Source of the DNA: Parasutterella muris
Lineage (GTDB): Bacteria; Pseudomonadota; Gammaproteobacteria; Burkholderiales; Burkholderiaceae_F
Assembly (NCBI RefSeq): GCF_943193095.1
Contig: NZ_CALPCV010000007.1
Coordinates: 28,144 to 92,143 of the forward strand
Direction of reading: 5' to 3'
DNA length: 64,000 nt
Numbering within the stretch: position 1 is the stretch's first letter; every line of letters starts with the position of its first letter. A program made the position numbers and the translations under genes. The notes beneath the pieces are model-generated. The model was given only the letters and a program-made list of their open reading frames with translations. It did not search any database and had not been told where the DNA came from. This document shows positions 54,862 through 63,346 of the stretch, one piece after another.

Positions 54862-55642
54862 ATGTGCCGTAAACTGTTTCGATAGTCTTAACCGTCATTG
54901 CGGGCCAAGGGCCGAATTCTGCGTCAAACGCCTTGAGAAGCGCCAGACCGGTTGGCGTCACGGTTTCTCCTTCTGCGAGGAAGGGACGAACGGGGACGTC
55001 TTCTAAAAGCGCTTTAACGGCAGGTGCCGGAGACGGGATAACGCCGTGCGCGCAGACAATGCTGCCGTCAGCGATCGGGAGAGGGCTTACGATCAGACGA
55101 TCAGGGTTCAGACGTGTGTAGAGCTCGCAGGTAAAACAGATGTCAAGAATACTGTCGAGCGCGCCAACTTCATGGAAATGCACTTGTGTGAAGGGCAGAC
55201 CGTGAACTCGGCCTTCCGCCTCCGCAATTAAAGTAAAGGCTTTTTCCGCATAACGTTTAGCGTTGTCTGATATGTCCGCGTTTCTGATAATGGCGAACAC
55301 ATCGGCAAGATTTCGGTGCTCATGCTCGTGCGGCAGCTCGACGCTGCAGTGAGCGCCTCGAATCCCGTTGACAAACTTATCCGTGAGCTTGATGCTGCCT
55401 TTCAGTGCTGGAAGGATTCCGTTGAGGATTTCTTCGGCCTGTTCATTGTTCATTTTCAGCATGCACATGAGACCGCAGAGAAACATGTCGCCGGCGATCC
55501 CGGAATGCAAACGAATAGTAAGGACCTTAGCTCCGGCTCTTGTGTGTCGGCAGTGCGAATGCTCGTGATGATGACCGCAGCCGCAATGGTCATGACCGTG
55601 CTCATGGCCGTGGTCGTGATGATGTTCCTGATGGTTGTTCAT
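54800..55642 (-). CDS. larC: LarC, nickel insertion protein, N-terminal (LarC1) part only
   Basis: 280 residues. A His-rich start (residues 2-34, many HH/HEH, likely Ni storage or binding) precedes the LarC1 domain: LHSGIAGDMFLCGLMC, VHFHEVGALDSILDI, HGVIPSPAPAVKALL and ETVTPTGLALLKAF. The protein stops right after the FGPWPAMTVKTI region, where full-length LarC (about 400 residues) continues into the CTP-binding LarC2 domain. In Lactiplantibacillus the two parts are joined by a ribosomal frameshift and both are needed. No LarC2 sequence is seen here in any frame. Confidence 0.88.
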   Translation of the reverse strand: MNNHQEHHHDHGHEHGHDHCGCGHHHEHSHCRHTRAGAKVLTIRLHSGIAGDMFLCGLMCMLKMNNEQAEEILNGILPALKGSIKLTDKFVNGIRGAHCSVELPHEHEHRNLADVFAIIRNADISDNAKRYAEKAFTLIAEAEGRVHGLPFTQVHFHEVGALDSILDICFTCELYTRLNPDRLIVSPLPIADGSIVCAHGVIPSPAPAVKALLEDVPVRPFLAEGETVTPTGLALLKAFDAEFGPWPAMTVKTIETVYGTYVYEGVPNGATFAFGEELGA

Positions 55643-55648
55643 TGGCTT

Positions 55649-56311
55649 TTACTGATTGGAAAAAGAAGAGAGAATCTTATAGGCGAAGCAGGCCGCGCCG
55701 AACCCGTTGTCAATATTTACCGCTGAGACGCCCGGGGCGCAGGAAGCGAGGATGCAGTTCAAAGCGGTTTTACCGCCTTCACAGACGCCATAGCCGTTTG
55801 AGACCGGAACGCCGATGATAGGGCGGCTGGATAGTCCCGCAAGCACACTGATGAGAGCGGCTTCCATGCCAGCGGCCGCGATGATGACATTGTGGCGGTT
55901 GATTCCGTCAAGCGCTTTTTGCAGGCGCCACAGTCCGGCAACGCCGCAATCCTCGAACATTTCAAATTCTGTGTTCATGAATTTCAGCGTGGCGGCGGCC
56001 TCGTAGAGAACACGAGCGTCCGAGGTTCCTGCTGAAACCAAAGCGACGGAGCCTGCGACTTTATGTTCTACCGGACGATTGAAGGCGCAGCGGGAAACGG
56101 GGCAGTACTGATATTTTGCCGCGGCCTCGGCGCTGAGACCGGAGAAAAGTGTTTGATCCAAACGCGTGAATAAAACAGGATCAGCGTCTTCAGCAGCGAA
56201 TTGTGCTAGCAGAGAAAGGACTGTATCCGAAGGCTTGCCTTCGCAAAATACGGCCTCCGGAACCGAAGTTCGGTTCCGTCTTTCGTGATCGAATTTAACA
56301 GTGAGAGACAT
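55649..56311 (-). CDS. larB: LarB, pyridinium-3,5-biscarboxylic acid mononucleotide synthase
   Basis: 220 residues from the ATG at 56311 (MSLTVKFDHERRNRTSVPEAVFCEGK); an in-frame TTG at 56380 is unlikely. PurE-like C-terminal domain: VALVSAGTSDARVLYEAAATL, DCGVAGLWRL, AAAGMEAALISVLAGL, PVSNGYGVCEGG. Carboxylates and hydrolyses nicotinate adenine dinucleotide, the first step of the nickel-pincer cofactor. No clear SD. 6 bp before larC. Confidence 0.9.
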   Translation of the reverse strand: MSLTVKFDHERRNRTSVPEAVFCEGKPSDTVLSLLAQFAAEDADPVLFTRLDQTLFSGLSAEAAAKYQYCPVSRCAFNRPVEHKVAGSVALVSAGTSDARVLYEAAATLKFMNTEFEMFEDCGVAGLWRLQKALDGINRHNVIIAAAGMEAALISVLAGLSSRPIIGVPVSNGYGVCEGGKTALNCILASCAPGVSAVNIDNGFGAACFAYKILSSFSNQ

Positions 56312-56690
56312 AATTTGTAAGAACTGCGCAAACTCGGCGGAGAGATTTTTAGCGATGAATTTACATGAAAAAAAAATCAATGATGGCCGAAAAATCTGAA
56401 TTTTATTTCAGATAGGTCTAGCCGGTGTTACATTTTTTTAAGATTTAAATTAGCGGAAACCCTAACATTTTAAATAATTGTTGTATTTCAGCAAAAACCC
56501 GAAATTTCTATCAAATAATCGTTGAATAACAATATGTTATTTGAAACACTGATTTATTTAAAAAATAGGTGTTTTCACCAATAATGAATAAAATTTTGTA
56601 TTTCCACTTGTTTCAATACGTAAAAAAGAACATTATTCATATGTCTTACGACAATCAAATCAGAGTTTTACAACAAACGGGGATATTCAA
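56312..56690. other. AT-rich divergent control region between larB and dcuB
   Basis: About 380 bp, much richer in A+T than the neighbouring genes. Contains the inverted repeat AATAACA-ATA-TGTTATT (56525-56541) and a weak plus-strand promoter candidate TTGTTT-N17-CATTAT (56608-56636). I found no convincing FNR box (TTGATNNNNATCAA). Confidence 0.45.
56525..56541. promoter_or_regulatory. Palindrome upstream of dcuB
   Basis: Perfect 7-bp inverted repeat AATAACA/TGTTATT with a 3-bp centre in the larB-dcuB control region. Possible operator; binding protein unknown. Confidence 0.35.
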
Positions 56691-58052
56691 ATGAGTATTT
56701 ACTTTTGGTTTCAGTTCTTTTTACTGATTGCCTTCTTATTCGTATCCGCCCCGAGAGGCGGTATGTTCCTCGGCCTGTTCAGTGGTATTGGTCTTATCGT
56801 TATTATGTTCGGACCGAAGCCCTGGCTTGGTCTGCCCCCGGGCAAACCTCCGGTCGACGTTATTCTGACGATTATCGCGGTTGTAGCCGCAGGCGCCACT
56901 CTCCAGGCTTCCGGCGGTCTTGACTGCATGCTTCAGATTGCTGAAAAAGTCCTACGTAAACGTCCGAAGATGGTGACATTCCTTGCACCGCTTTGCACAT
57001 TCACGCTGACAATTCTTTGCGGTACAGGCCACACTGTTTACACGATGCTGCCGATTATTTATGACGTAGCGATCAAGACCGGTGTTCGTCCGGAACGTCC
57101 GATGGCAGCTTCCTCTATCGCTGCTCAGATGGGCGTTATCTGCTCTCCGGTGTCTGTTGCCTGCGTTTCCATGGTTGCTCTTATCGCCGGCCACCCGATG
57201 GCCAACGGTACAGATGTCGGCCTCGTTGAACTGCTCAGCCTGACAATTCCTGCCGGCCTGATCGGTCTTCTCGTTATGGCCACATACTCCAACTTCCGCG
57301 GTAAAGACCTCGACAAAGATCCTGTCTTCCAGGCTCTTATCGCTGATCCGGAAGCTAAGAAGTATGTTTACGGCGACTCTCTCACTCTCCTTGGCAAGAA
57401 GCTTCCCGCCAGACAGTGGACCGCTATGTGGATCTTCCTTGGCGTGGTTGCTGTCGTTGCCCTGCTTGGTGCCTTCAGTGATCTTCGTCCGATGGTTGGC
57501 AAGAAACCGCTGTCCATGACTCTGGTTATTCAGATGTTCATGCTCGCCTGCGGTGCCCTGATCTGCTTCTTCACAAAGACTCCTCCGAAGTCCGTCGGCG
57601 GTACAGCAGTGTTCCGCTCCGGTATGGTTGCTGTGGTCTGCGTGTTCGGTGTTGCTTGGATGTCCGACACAATCTTTAAGGCTCACCTCAACGAACTGAA
57701 AGAAGTTCTCGTTGAATACGTCAGGCTTTATCCGTGGGCATTCGCCATCGTTCTGCTCCTCGTTTCCAAGCTGGTTAACTCCCAGGCTGCTTCTGTCGCG
57801 ATCGTTGTTCCGGTTGCTCTGAGCATCGGTACACCGGCCGGTGTTGTCGTCGGCTGCATCTCCGCTTGCTACGGCTACTACATTATCCCGACATACCCGT
57901 CTGACCTGGCTTCTATCGAATTCGACCGCTCCGGTACAACCCACATCGGTAAATTCGTTATTAACCACTCGTTCATCCTCCCGGGCTTGATCGGCGTTAT
58001 CACTGCGACTATCGCTGGCTACTTCATGGCCCTGGCTAGAGGCTGGATCTAA
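56691..58052 (+). CDS. dcuB: Anaerobic C4-dicarboxylate transporter DcuB
   Basis: 453 residues, ten or more membrane helices, strongly like E. coli DcuB throughout: GKPPVDVILTIIAVVAAGATLQASGGLD, CTFTLTILCGTGHTVYTMLPIIYDVAIK, FDRSGTTHIGKFVINHSFILPGL. Exchanges fumarate, malate or aspartate for succinate during fumarate respiration. Good terminator after it. Placed between the lactate racemase set and nap, in an anaerobic respiration cluster. Confidence 0.95.
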   Translation: MSIYFWFQFFLLIAFLFVSAPRGGMFLGLFSGIGLIVIMFGPKPWLGLPPGKPPVDVILTIIAVVAAGATLQASGGLDCMLQIAEKVLRKRPKMVTFLAPLCTFTLTILCGTGHTVYTMLPIIYDVAIKTGVRPERPMAASSIAAQMGVICSPVSVACVSMVALIAGHPMANGTDVGLVELLSLTIPAGLIGLLVMATYSNFRGKDLDKDPVFQALIADPEAKKYVYGDSLTLLGKKLPARQWTAMWIFLGVVAVVALLGAFSDLRPMVGKKPLSMTLVIQMFMLACGALICFFTKTPPKSVGGTAVFRSGMVAVVCVFGVAWMSDTIFKAHLNELKEVLVEYVRLYPWAFAIVLLLVSKLVNSQAASVAIVVPVALSIGTPAGVVVGCISACYGYYIIPTYPSDLASIEFDRSGTTHIGKFVINHSFILPGLIGVITATIAGYFMALARGWI

Positions 58053-58083
58053 TTAGATCGCTTAGCATCTAACTAATATCTCA

Positions 58084-58121
58084 ACTTAGGGGAAGCTCGT
58101 AAGGGCTTCCCCCAAGTTTTT
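58084..58121 (+). terminator. Terminator after dcuB
   Basis: 13-bp stem ACTTAGGGGAAGC/GCTTCCCCCAAGT with one mismatch and an 8-nt loop, followed by TTTTA. Confidence 0.85.
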
Positions 58122-58212
58122 ATTAATCTTATAGTGGTATTCCGTGGACATCCTCACCGCCCGTTGATAACGTGAGGCTCAGTCGGAGAATACATAACAG
58201 AGGAACAGCTTC

Positions 58213-58488
58213 ATGAATTATTCTGCGCTCGTTGTTTCCAGTGCTCCCGGTCGATTTCCCGAGATGCTGAAGGCGATTGAGTCTCTTTCCAACGTTGAGA
58301 TCCACCATAAAGACGAGAAGACATGCCGCTGCATTGTCATTATTGAAGGCGAAGATATCGGCGTTGAAATGGACAAATTTAAGGAAATTTCCGCACTAGA
58401 CGAGGTCGTCGACGCGTCCCTTGTCGCACATAACTTTGAAGAGAGCGCGGAGATTACTCCCATTCAAGATTTAACCCGGCTCAACTAG
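58213..58488 (+). CDS. napD: NapD, chaperone for NapA
   Basis: 91 residues. Cytoplasmic ferredoxin-fold protein that binds the NapA Tat signal and controls cofactor loading before export. Visible: YSALVVSSAPGRF, IEGEDIGVEMDKFKEISALDEVVDASLVAH. SD GAGGA upstream. First gene of napDAGHB; a terminator separates it from dcuB, so its promoter lies in 58122-58212, where no clear FNR site is seen. Confidence 0.92.
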   Translation: MNYSALVVSSAPGRFPEMLKAIESLSNVEIHHKDEKTCRCIVIIEGEDIGVEMDKFKEISALDEVVDASLVAHNFEESAEITPIQDLTRLN

Positions 58489-58535
58489 GGTTCATTTTTA
58501 ATCTAACTCGCAAAGAGTTAAATACAGGAGCGAAA

Positions 58536-61295
58536 ATGACGATTAATACACCCCAAATTAAACGTCGTGAGTTACTGAAGAGCGGTCTTGCAGCCTCGGC
58601 AGCCATGACCGTCGGTATCCCGGTATCAGAAATAGCTAAGGCAGCAGTACAGTCGACTGAAGGCACCGTTGTATGGACCAAAGGCGTCTGCCGCTTCTGC
58701 GGAACCGGCTGCGGTCTTTTGGTCGGAACCAGAGACGGTCGCGTAATCGCAACAAAGGGTGATCCGGATGCGCCGGTCAACCGCGGTCTTAACTGCATTA
58801 AAGGCTACTTCAACGCAAAAATTCTCTACGGCAAAGATCGTCTGACTCAGCCCCTGATGAGACGCACAAACGGTAAGTTTGATAAGAACGGTAAGTTCGA
58901 AGCAGTCTCCTGGGACGAAGCGCTCGATGAGATGGCAAAACAGTTCCTGCGTGTCTACAAGAAAAAAGGACCGACAGGTGTTGCGATCACAGGCAGCGGT
59001 CAGTACACCATCCCTGAAGCTTACGCGGCGAGCAAGCTCGTTAAGGCCGGTTGGCGCTCCAACAACCTCGATCCGAATGCTCGTCTTTGTATGGCGAGCG
59101 CGGTCGTCGGTTTCTATCAGGTGTTCGGTATTGATGAGCCTGCAAACAACTACAGCGATATTGAGAAGTGCAACACCATGATCCTGTGGGGCAACAATAT
59201 GGCCGAAGCCCATCCGGTTCTTTGGTCACGTGTTGCCGACCGTAAGCTTACGCACAAAGATACGAAGATTATCAACGTCACGACGTACAGGAACATGAGT
59301 TCCAACCTCGCTGACCAAACCATCATTTTCAAACCCAATACCGACCTTGCGATTCTGAACTACATCCTGAGAGAAATCGTCAAGCGCGACGCGGTCGATC
59401 ACGATTTCGTGAATAAGCACTGCATTTTCGCGGCCGGCGCGATGGATATCGGCTACGGCATGCGTCCGACCGACAAGTACGCATTCCCGGCAGAAAAAGA
59501 TGTTCAGGCCAAACAGAACGAAATCAAACTCGACAAGTGGGAAGCCATCGCACAGGGCCGTAAAGAGGGTCAGGTTGTTAAACAGACTCAGCAGGGCGGA
59601 AAAGCCGGTGCCCACTGGAGCATCACTTTCGAAGAATTCAAGAAAGGGCTGGAGCCTTATACCCTTGACTTCGTTGCGGAACTCTCCAAGGGAGATCCGG
59701 ACGAACCGATGGAAGAATATAAGAAGAAACTCGTTAACCTTGCCGACACAATGATCGACAAGAAGAACGATGTCCTCAGCTTCTGGTGCATGGGCGCCAA
59801 CCAGCATCAGCGCGGCGTATGGGTGAACGAGCAGATCTATGCGGTTCATCTGCTGCTTGCCAAACATGCTCGCCCGGGCAACGGCGCGTTCTCTCTTACC
59901 GGTCAGCCCTCTGCCTGCGGTTCTGCACGCGAAGTCGGAACGTTCTGCCACAGACTGCCTTCTGACCTGCTCGTTGCCGCAAAACCGGCGCGCGTCAAGA
60001 GTGAAAAGATTTGGGGTGTTCCTGAAAAGACCATTAACCCGAAAGTCGGTCAGGCCTTTATGGGAATTCTTCGCGGGTTGGAAGACGATTCCATTAACTT
60101 CCTTTGGACTCAGGTTGTGAATCCCTTCCAGGCGGCTCCGAACTCCAACCACTGGCTGAAAGCGGCCCGCCATCCGGACAATTTCATTGTCGTAGCGGAT
60201 GCCTATCCGACATTCTCCTGCCAGTATGCCGACTTGGTTCTTCCGGTTGCCATGATCTTTGAAAAATGGGGTCTCTACGGCAATGCCGAAAGACGTACTC
60301 AGGGCTGGCAGCAGATGGCTAATCCTCCGGGAGAGGCAAGAACCGACCTTTGGACCATGATGGAATTCGCCAAACGCATCAAGATCAAAGACTGCTGGGG
60401 CGAACAGCCTGTCCCGGGCCTTAAGGTCGAAGGATATGAAGACGGCAAGCTGCCGAGCGTTCTTGACGCAGCGAAAGAAATGGGCATCGATCCGGAAGCC
60501 ACGCTCTACGATGTTCTTTACGCTCGTGACGACTACACCAAAGTCGCCTGGCCTGATCCCGATCTCGAAAGCAAGATCAACAGTACAGCTGCTCCTGCCA
60601 AACTGAACTGGTTCCCGGAAAAAGCGCTCTTTAACGAGTACCGTCAGTTCACGCTTGGAGACGGCCATGACCTGGCTGACTTCAATACCTACATGAATTC
60701 GACAACGCGCGGCCTGATGTGGCCTGTCGTCAACGGCAAGGAAACACCGTACCGCTTTAACCAGGACTATGACCCGTACGTTAAGGAAGACGGTTATCAG
60801 TTCTACGGCAAGCTCTTTAAAGCGATTCCGACAGGCAATCTGTACGGAGTGACCGATCCGAAACCGGTTCCACTGCCCAATAAGGCGAAGATTTTCTATC
60901 GTCCGTATGCGGCACCTGTTGAGCAGCCTGACCAGAACTATGATCTGTGGCTCTGTACCGGACGTATTCTTGAGCATTGGCATACCGGTTCAATGACCAT
61001 GCGCGTACCGGAACTGGAAAGAGCTCAGCCGAACGCGTTCCTGTATATGAACCCCGATGATGCGGCTAAGCGCGGCCTCAAGAACGGCGATTACGCCACG
61101 GTTGAAAGCCGCCGCGGCAAGATCAGCGCGATTGTTCAGACTAACCAGCGCAACTTCATGCCGAAGGGAACCACCTGGCTTGCGTTCTTTGACCGTAAGG
61201 TTCAGACCAACCAGGTTGTGATCGACGCGACGGATCCGATTTCTGAAGAACCGGATTTCAAGAAGTCCGCGGTCAAGGTTTACAAAGCAGGTTAA
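58536..61295 (+). CDS. napA: Periplasmic nitrate reductase catalytic subunit NapA
   Basis: 919 residues. Tat signal with KRRELLKSG (9-17), [4Fe-4S] site CRFCGTGCG (52-59 plus the Cys of RGLNCIKG), Mo-binding Cys in NARLCMAS (about 184) and the bis-MGD domains through to TTWLAFFDRKVQTNQVVIDA. Reduces nitrate to nitrite in the periplasm. The length (919, against about 830 in enterobacteria) resembles the epsilonproteobacterial form, consistent with the NapGH-dependent gene set. SD AGGAG. Confidence 0.97.
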   Translation: MTINTPQIKRRELLKSGLAASAAMTVGIPVSEIAKAAVQSTEGTVVWTKGVCRFCGTGCGLLVGTRDGRVIATKGDPDAPVNRGLNCIKGYFNAKILYGKDRLTQPLMRRTNGKFDKNGKFEAVSWDEALDEMAKQFLRVYKKKGPTGVAITGSGQYTIPEAYAASKLVKAGWRSNNLDPNARLCMASAVVGFYQVFGIDEPANNYSDIEKCNTMILWGNNMAEAHPVLWSRVADRKLTHKDTKIINVTTYRNMSSNLADQTIIFKPNTDLAILNYILREIVKRDAVDHDFVNKHCIFAAGAMDIGYGMRPTDKYAFPAEKDVQAKQNEIKLDKWEAIAQGRKEGQVVKQTQQGGKAGAHWSITFEEFKKGLEPYTLDFVAELSKGDPDEPMEEYKKKLVNLADTMIDKKNDVLSFWCMGANQHQRGVWVNEQIYAVHLLLAKHARPGNGAFSLTGQPSACGSAREVGTFCHRLPSDLLVAAKPARVKSEKIWGVPEKTINPKVGQAFMGILRGLEDDSINFLWTQVVNPFQAAPNSNHWLKAARHPDNFIVVADAYPTFSCQYADLVLPVAMIFEKWGLYGNAERRTQGWQQMANPPGEARTDLWTMMEFAKRIKIKDCWGEQPVPGLKVEGYEDGKLPSVLDAAKEMGIDPEATLYDVLYARDDYTKVAWPDPDLESKINSTAAPAKLNWFPEKALFNEYRQFTLGDGHDLADFNTYMNSTTRGLMWPVVNGKETPYRFNQDYDPYVKEDGYQFYGKLFKAIPTGNLYGVTDPKPVPLPNKAKIFYRPYAAPVEQPDQNYDLWLCTGRILEHWHTGSMTMRVPELERAQPNAFLYMNPDDAAKRGLKNGDYATVESRRGKISAIVQTNQRNFMPKGTTWLAFFDRKVQTNQVVIDATDPISEEPDFKKSAVKVYKAG

Positions 61296-61304
61296 TTCCT
61301 TAAC

Positions 61305-61332
61305 GGAGGAGGGCGCTTCTAAAGCGTCCTCC
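61305..61332 (+). promoter_or_regulatory. Intercistronic hairpin before napG that buries its only SD
   Basis: GGAGGA-GGG-CGCTT (61305-61318) pairs with AAGCG-TCCTCC (61322-61332) around a 3-nt loop with a GGG bulge. The only SD-like sequence before napG (GGAGGAGG) is inside the stem. May tune napG translation, stabilise napDA mRNA, or partly terminate. Confidence 0.45.
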
Positions 61333-61346
61333 CAAGCTCATTTTCT

Positions 61347-62093
61347 ATGACTACACACTCGAGACGCGATGTGCTCAGAAAGGGCGTGCAGATCGGAGCA
61401 GTCGGAGTCGGCGCCGGTCTTCTGTGGGGACTTTTTCTGCAGAAGACGGGGCGGGCCCAAGGCTTTGTTCCTCGTCCTCCCGGAGCTTTGCCGCCGAATG
61501 AATTTGAAACCGCCTGCTCTAAGTGCGGGCTCTGTGTGGAAGCGTGCCCCTATGACACACTGAAACTTGCAGGCTTTAAGGATATCGCTGCTCCGGGAAC
61601 TCCGTTCTTTGAGCCGCGAGAAATTCCCTGTTATATGTGCAGGGACATTCCCTGTGTGAAAGCGTGTCCCTCCGGGGCGCTTCCTCATACTTTCGAAGAC
61701 ATTACCAAAGCAAAAATGGGCGTCGCGGCGATTGACCATAATTCGTGTCTTTCCTGGCAGGGGCTTCGCTGCGAGATCTGCTACCGAGACTGTCCCGAAC
61801 AGAATAAGGCCATCATTATTGAGAACCATCCGAGGCTTCTCAGCAAGCATGCGATGTTCGTTCCGGTTGTGATGCCTGACAGCTGCACGGGCTGCGGTCT
61901 CTGCGTGCACAGCTGTCCGACGGATCGGCCCTCTATCAACATCGTCGATCCGGAAAAATTCCTGGGCAAGATTGGTGATCACTACCGTCTTGGCTGGAAA
62001 GAGAAGCTGGATGCTCGAGCAGTCCCCGAGGCTCCGATGAAGGACGCAGGAAAGCCCGGCGGTCTTGATTTTCTGAATTCGGAGCTGCCATGA
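61347..62093 (+). CDS. napG: NapG, periplasmic 4[4Fe-4S] ferredoxin
   Basis: 248 residues. Tat signal SRRDVLRKG and four iron-sulfur motifs: CSKCGLCVEACP, CYMCRDIPCVKACP, CEICYRDCP and CTGCGLCVHSCP. With NapH it forms a quinol dehydrogenase that feeds NapAB. Start codon without an accessible SD. It overlaps napH by 4 bp (ATGA). Confidence 0.95.
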   Translation: MTTHSRRDVLRKGVQIGAVGVGAGLLWGLFLQKTGRAQGFVPRPPGALPPNEFETACSKCGLCVEACPYDTLKLAGFKDIAAPGTPFFEPREIPCYMCRDIPCVKACPSGALPHTFEDITKAKMGVAAIDHNSCLSWQGLRCEICYRDCPEQNKAIIIENHPRLLSKHAMFVPVVMPDSCTGCGLCVHSCPTDRPSINIVDPEKFLGKIGDHYRLGWKEKLDARAVPEAPMKDAGKPGGLDFLNSELP

Positions 62094-62977
62094 CGGAAAA
62101 ACAGAAAAAGATACGCCACCTTTCTCAGCCGAAAACGGCAGCCGAATGGATTTATCGTCTTCGGTTTACGATCGCGAGAAGATTCGTGCAGTTTTGTCTT
62201 CTGGCGTTTTTTTTCGGTTCTGCTCGATTCGGATTCAAGGTCGCGGATAAATTTATCCTATCCGGTGATTTATCAAGTTCCAGAATCTTGGACATGATTC
62301 CGCTTGCAGACCCGTTTGCCGCGCTTCAGCGTCTGTGCGCACAGTACTGGCTTTCTCCGGAAACGCTGATCGGTGCAGGTTTGGTTCTTGCGTTTTACTG
62401 GGTTGTCGGCGGCAGAAGTTTCTGCGCCTGGGTATGCCCGATGAATCTCGTGACTGACTTTGCATTTTGGTGTCGGGAAAAGCTCGGTATCAAAACCAAT
62501 GTGCTGTCCCTCAGTTCAAATCTGCGTTATTTGCTTTTGGCGGTGTCATTGATTCTTTCGCTGTGCACTGGCATTGCGGCGTTTGAGGCGATTAGCCCGC
62601 AGGGAGTTCTTTGGCGCGAGATCGTTTTTGGCGGAGTCTATGGTCTGCTGAGTGTGATATTCGGTATCTTTGCTCTGGACTTAGCGGTATCGAAACGCGG
62701 CTGGTGCGGCCATCTCTGTCCGCTTGGAGCGTTTTGGGCGTTGTGGGGCCGCCTCAGCGCGACGAAGGTTAAGTTTGACAACGATACCTGCACTCGCTGC
62801 GGCGACTGCCTAAAGGTGTGTCCGGAGCCTCAGGTGATCAGTTTTAAGGACGCCGCCAAGGTCGGAATGATTCGCTCGGGAGAATGCACAAACTGCGGAA
62901 AATGCGTAAGTGTATGTCCGGAAAATAGCTTGAAGTTCGGAATTCGATTTATTAAAGATACAAAGAAAACTCAATAG
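62090..62977 (+). CDS. napH: NapH, membrane quinol dehydrogenase subunit
   Basis: 295 residues, four membrane helices. Cys motifs CAWVCPMN and WCGHLCPLGAF lie in the membrane part, and two cytoplasmic [4Fe-4S] motifs (CTRCGDCLKVCP, CTNCGKCVSVCP) near the C-terminus. Oxidises menaquinol/ubiquinol with NapG. Because no napC is present, NapGH is the likely electron source for NapAB. Confidence 0.95.
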   Translation: MTEKQKKIRHLSQPKTAAEWIYRLRFTIARRFVQFCLLAFFFGSARFGFKVADKFILSGDLSSSRILDMIPLADPFAALQRLCAQYWLSPETLIGAGLVLAFYWVVGGRSFCAWVCPMNLVTDFAFWCREKLGIKTNVLSLSSNLRYLLLAVSLILSLCTGIAAFEAISPQGVLWREIVFGGVYGLLSVIFGIFALDLAVSKRGWCGHLCPLGAFWALWGRLSATKVKFDNDTCTRCGDCLKVCPEPQVISFKDAAKVGMIRSGECTNCGKCVSVCPENSLKFGIRFIKDTKKTQ

Positions 62978-62985
62978 GAGTTCCT

Positions 62986-63297
62986 ATGAAAAAACTTTTA
63001 TTCATCTCATTGTTCCTGATGGCTGCCGCGCCGACAATGGCTCAGAATCCTTCGGATAACGCGATAGAAGATAAATTTGTTCCGCCGATGATTCCTCATC
63101 CGGTGGCAAACTTCTTGCCGATTACACCGACGAAAAATGCCTGCCTGATGTGCCATCAGCCGGCTAAACCCGGAGTTGAGGCAAAGAAGGGCCAGCCGAC
63201 ACCGCTTCCTGCCAGTCATGTGACCGGAGATAAAGTTAATCCGAATCGCTATGAATGCATGCTTTGCCATGCGGAAGTTCTTCCCGCGAAGAAGTAA
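62986..63297 (+). CDS. napB: NapB, diheme cytochrome c subunit
   Basis: 103 residues with a Sec signal ending near TMA-QN. Two heme sites, CLMCH and CMLCH, and His in IPHPV and LPASHVTG as likely axial ligands. Passes electrons to NapA. Shorter than the roughly 150-residue enterobacterial NapB but with both hemes and the surrounding motifs intact. SD AGGAG, 8 bp after napH. Confidence 0.92.
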   Translation: MKKLLFISLFLMAAAPTMAQNPSDNAIEDKFVPPMIPHPVANFLPITPTKNACLMCHQPAKPGVEAKKGQPTPLPASHVTGDKVNPNRYECMLCHAEVLPAKK

Positions 63298-63312
63298 TCG
63301 CATGAACGCATA

Positions 63313-63346
63313 AAGAAAAATCCGGGCGAGTGCTCGTATTTTTCTT
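63313..63346. terminator. Terminator between napB and the response regulator
   Basis: AAGAAAAAT/ATTTTTCTT outer pairing around a CGAG-TG-CTCG hairpin, giving A- and T-tracts for both strands. It lies just before the regulator stop. Confidence 0.6.

Noticed and set aside
56952..57968. 338-codon open frame antisense to dcuB
   Set aside because: Shadow frame with His/Asn/Asp-rich composition and no membrane or enzyme features.
58178..58192. FNR-like sequence TTGATAACGTGAGG upstream of napD
   Set aside because: Only the first half-site matches TTGATNNNNATCAA; not enough to call.
59226..60983. 585-codon open frame antisense to napA
   Set aside because: Shadow of napA codon bias; the encoded sequence resembles no protein and lies wholly inside napA.
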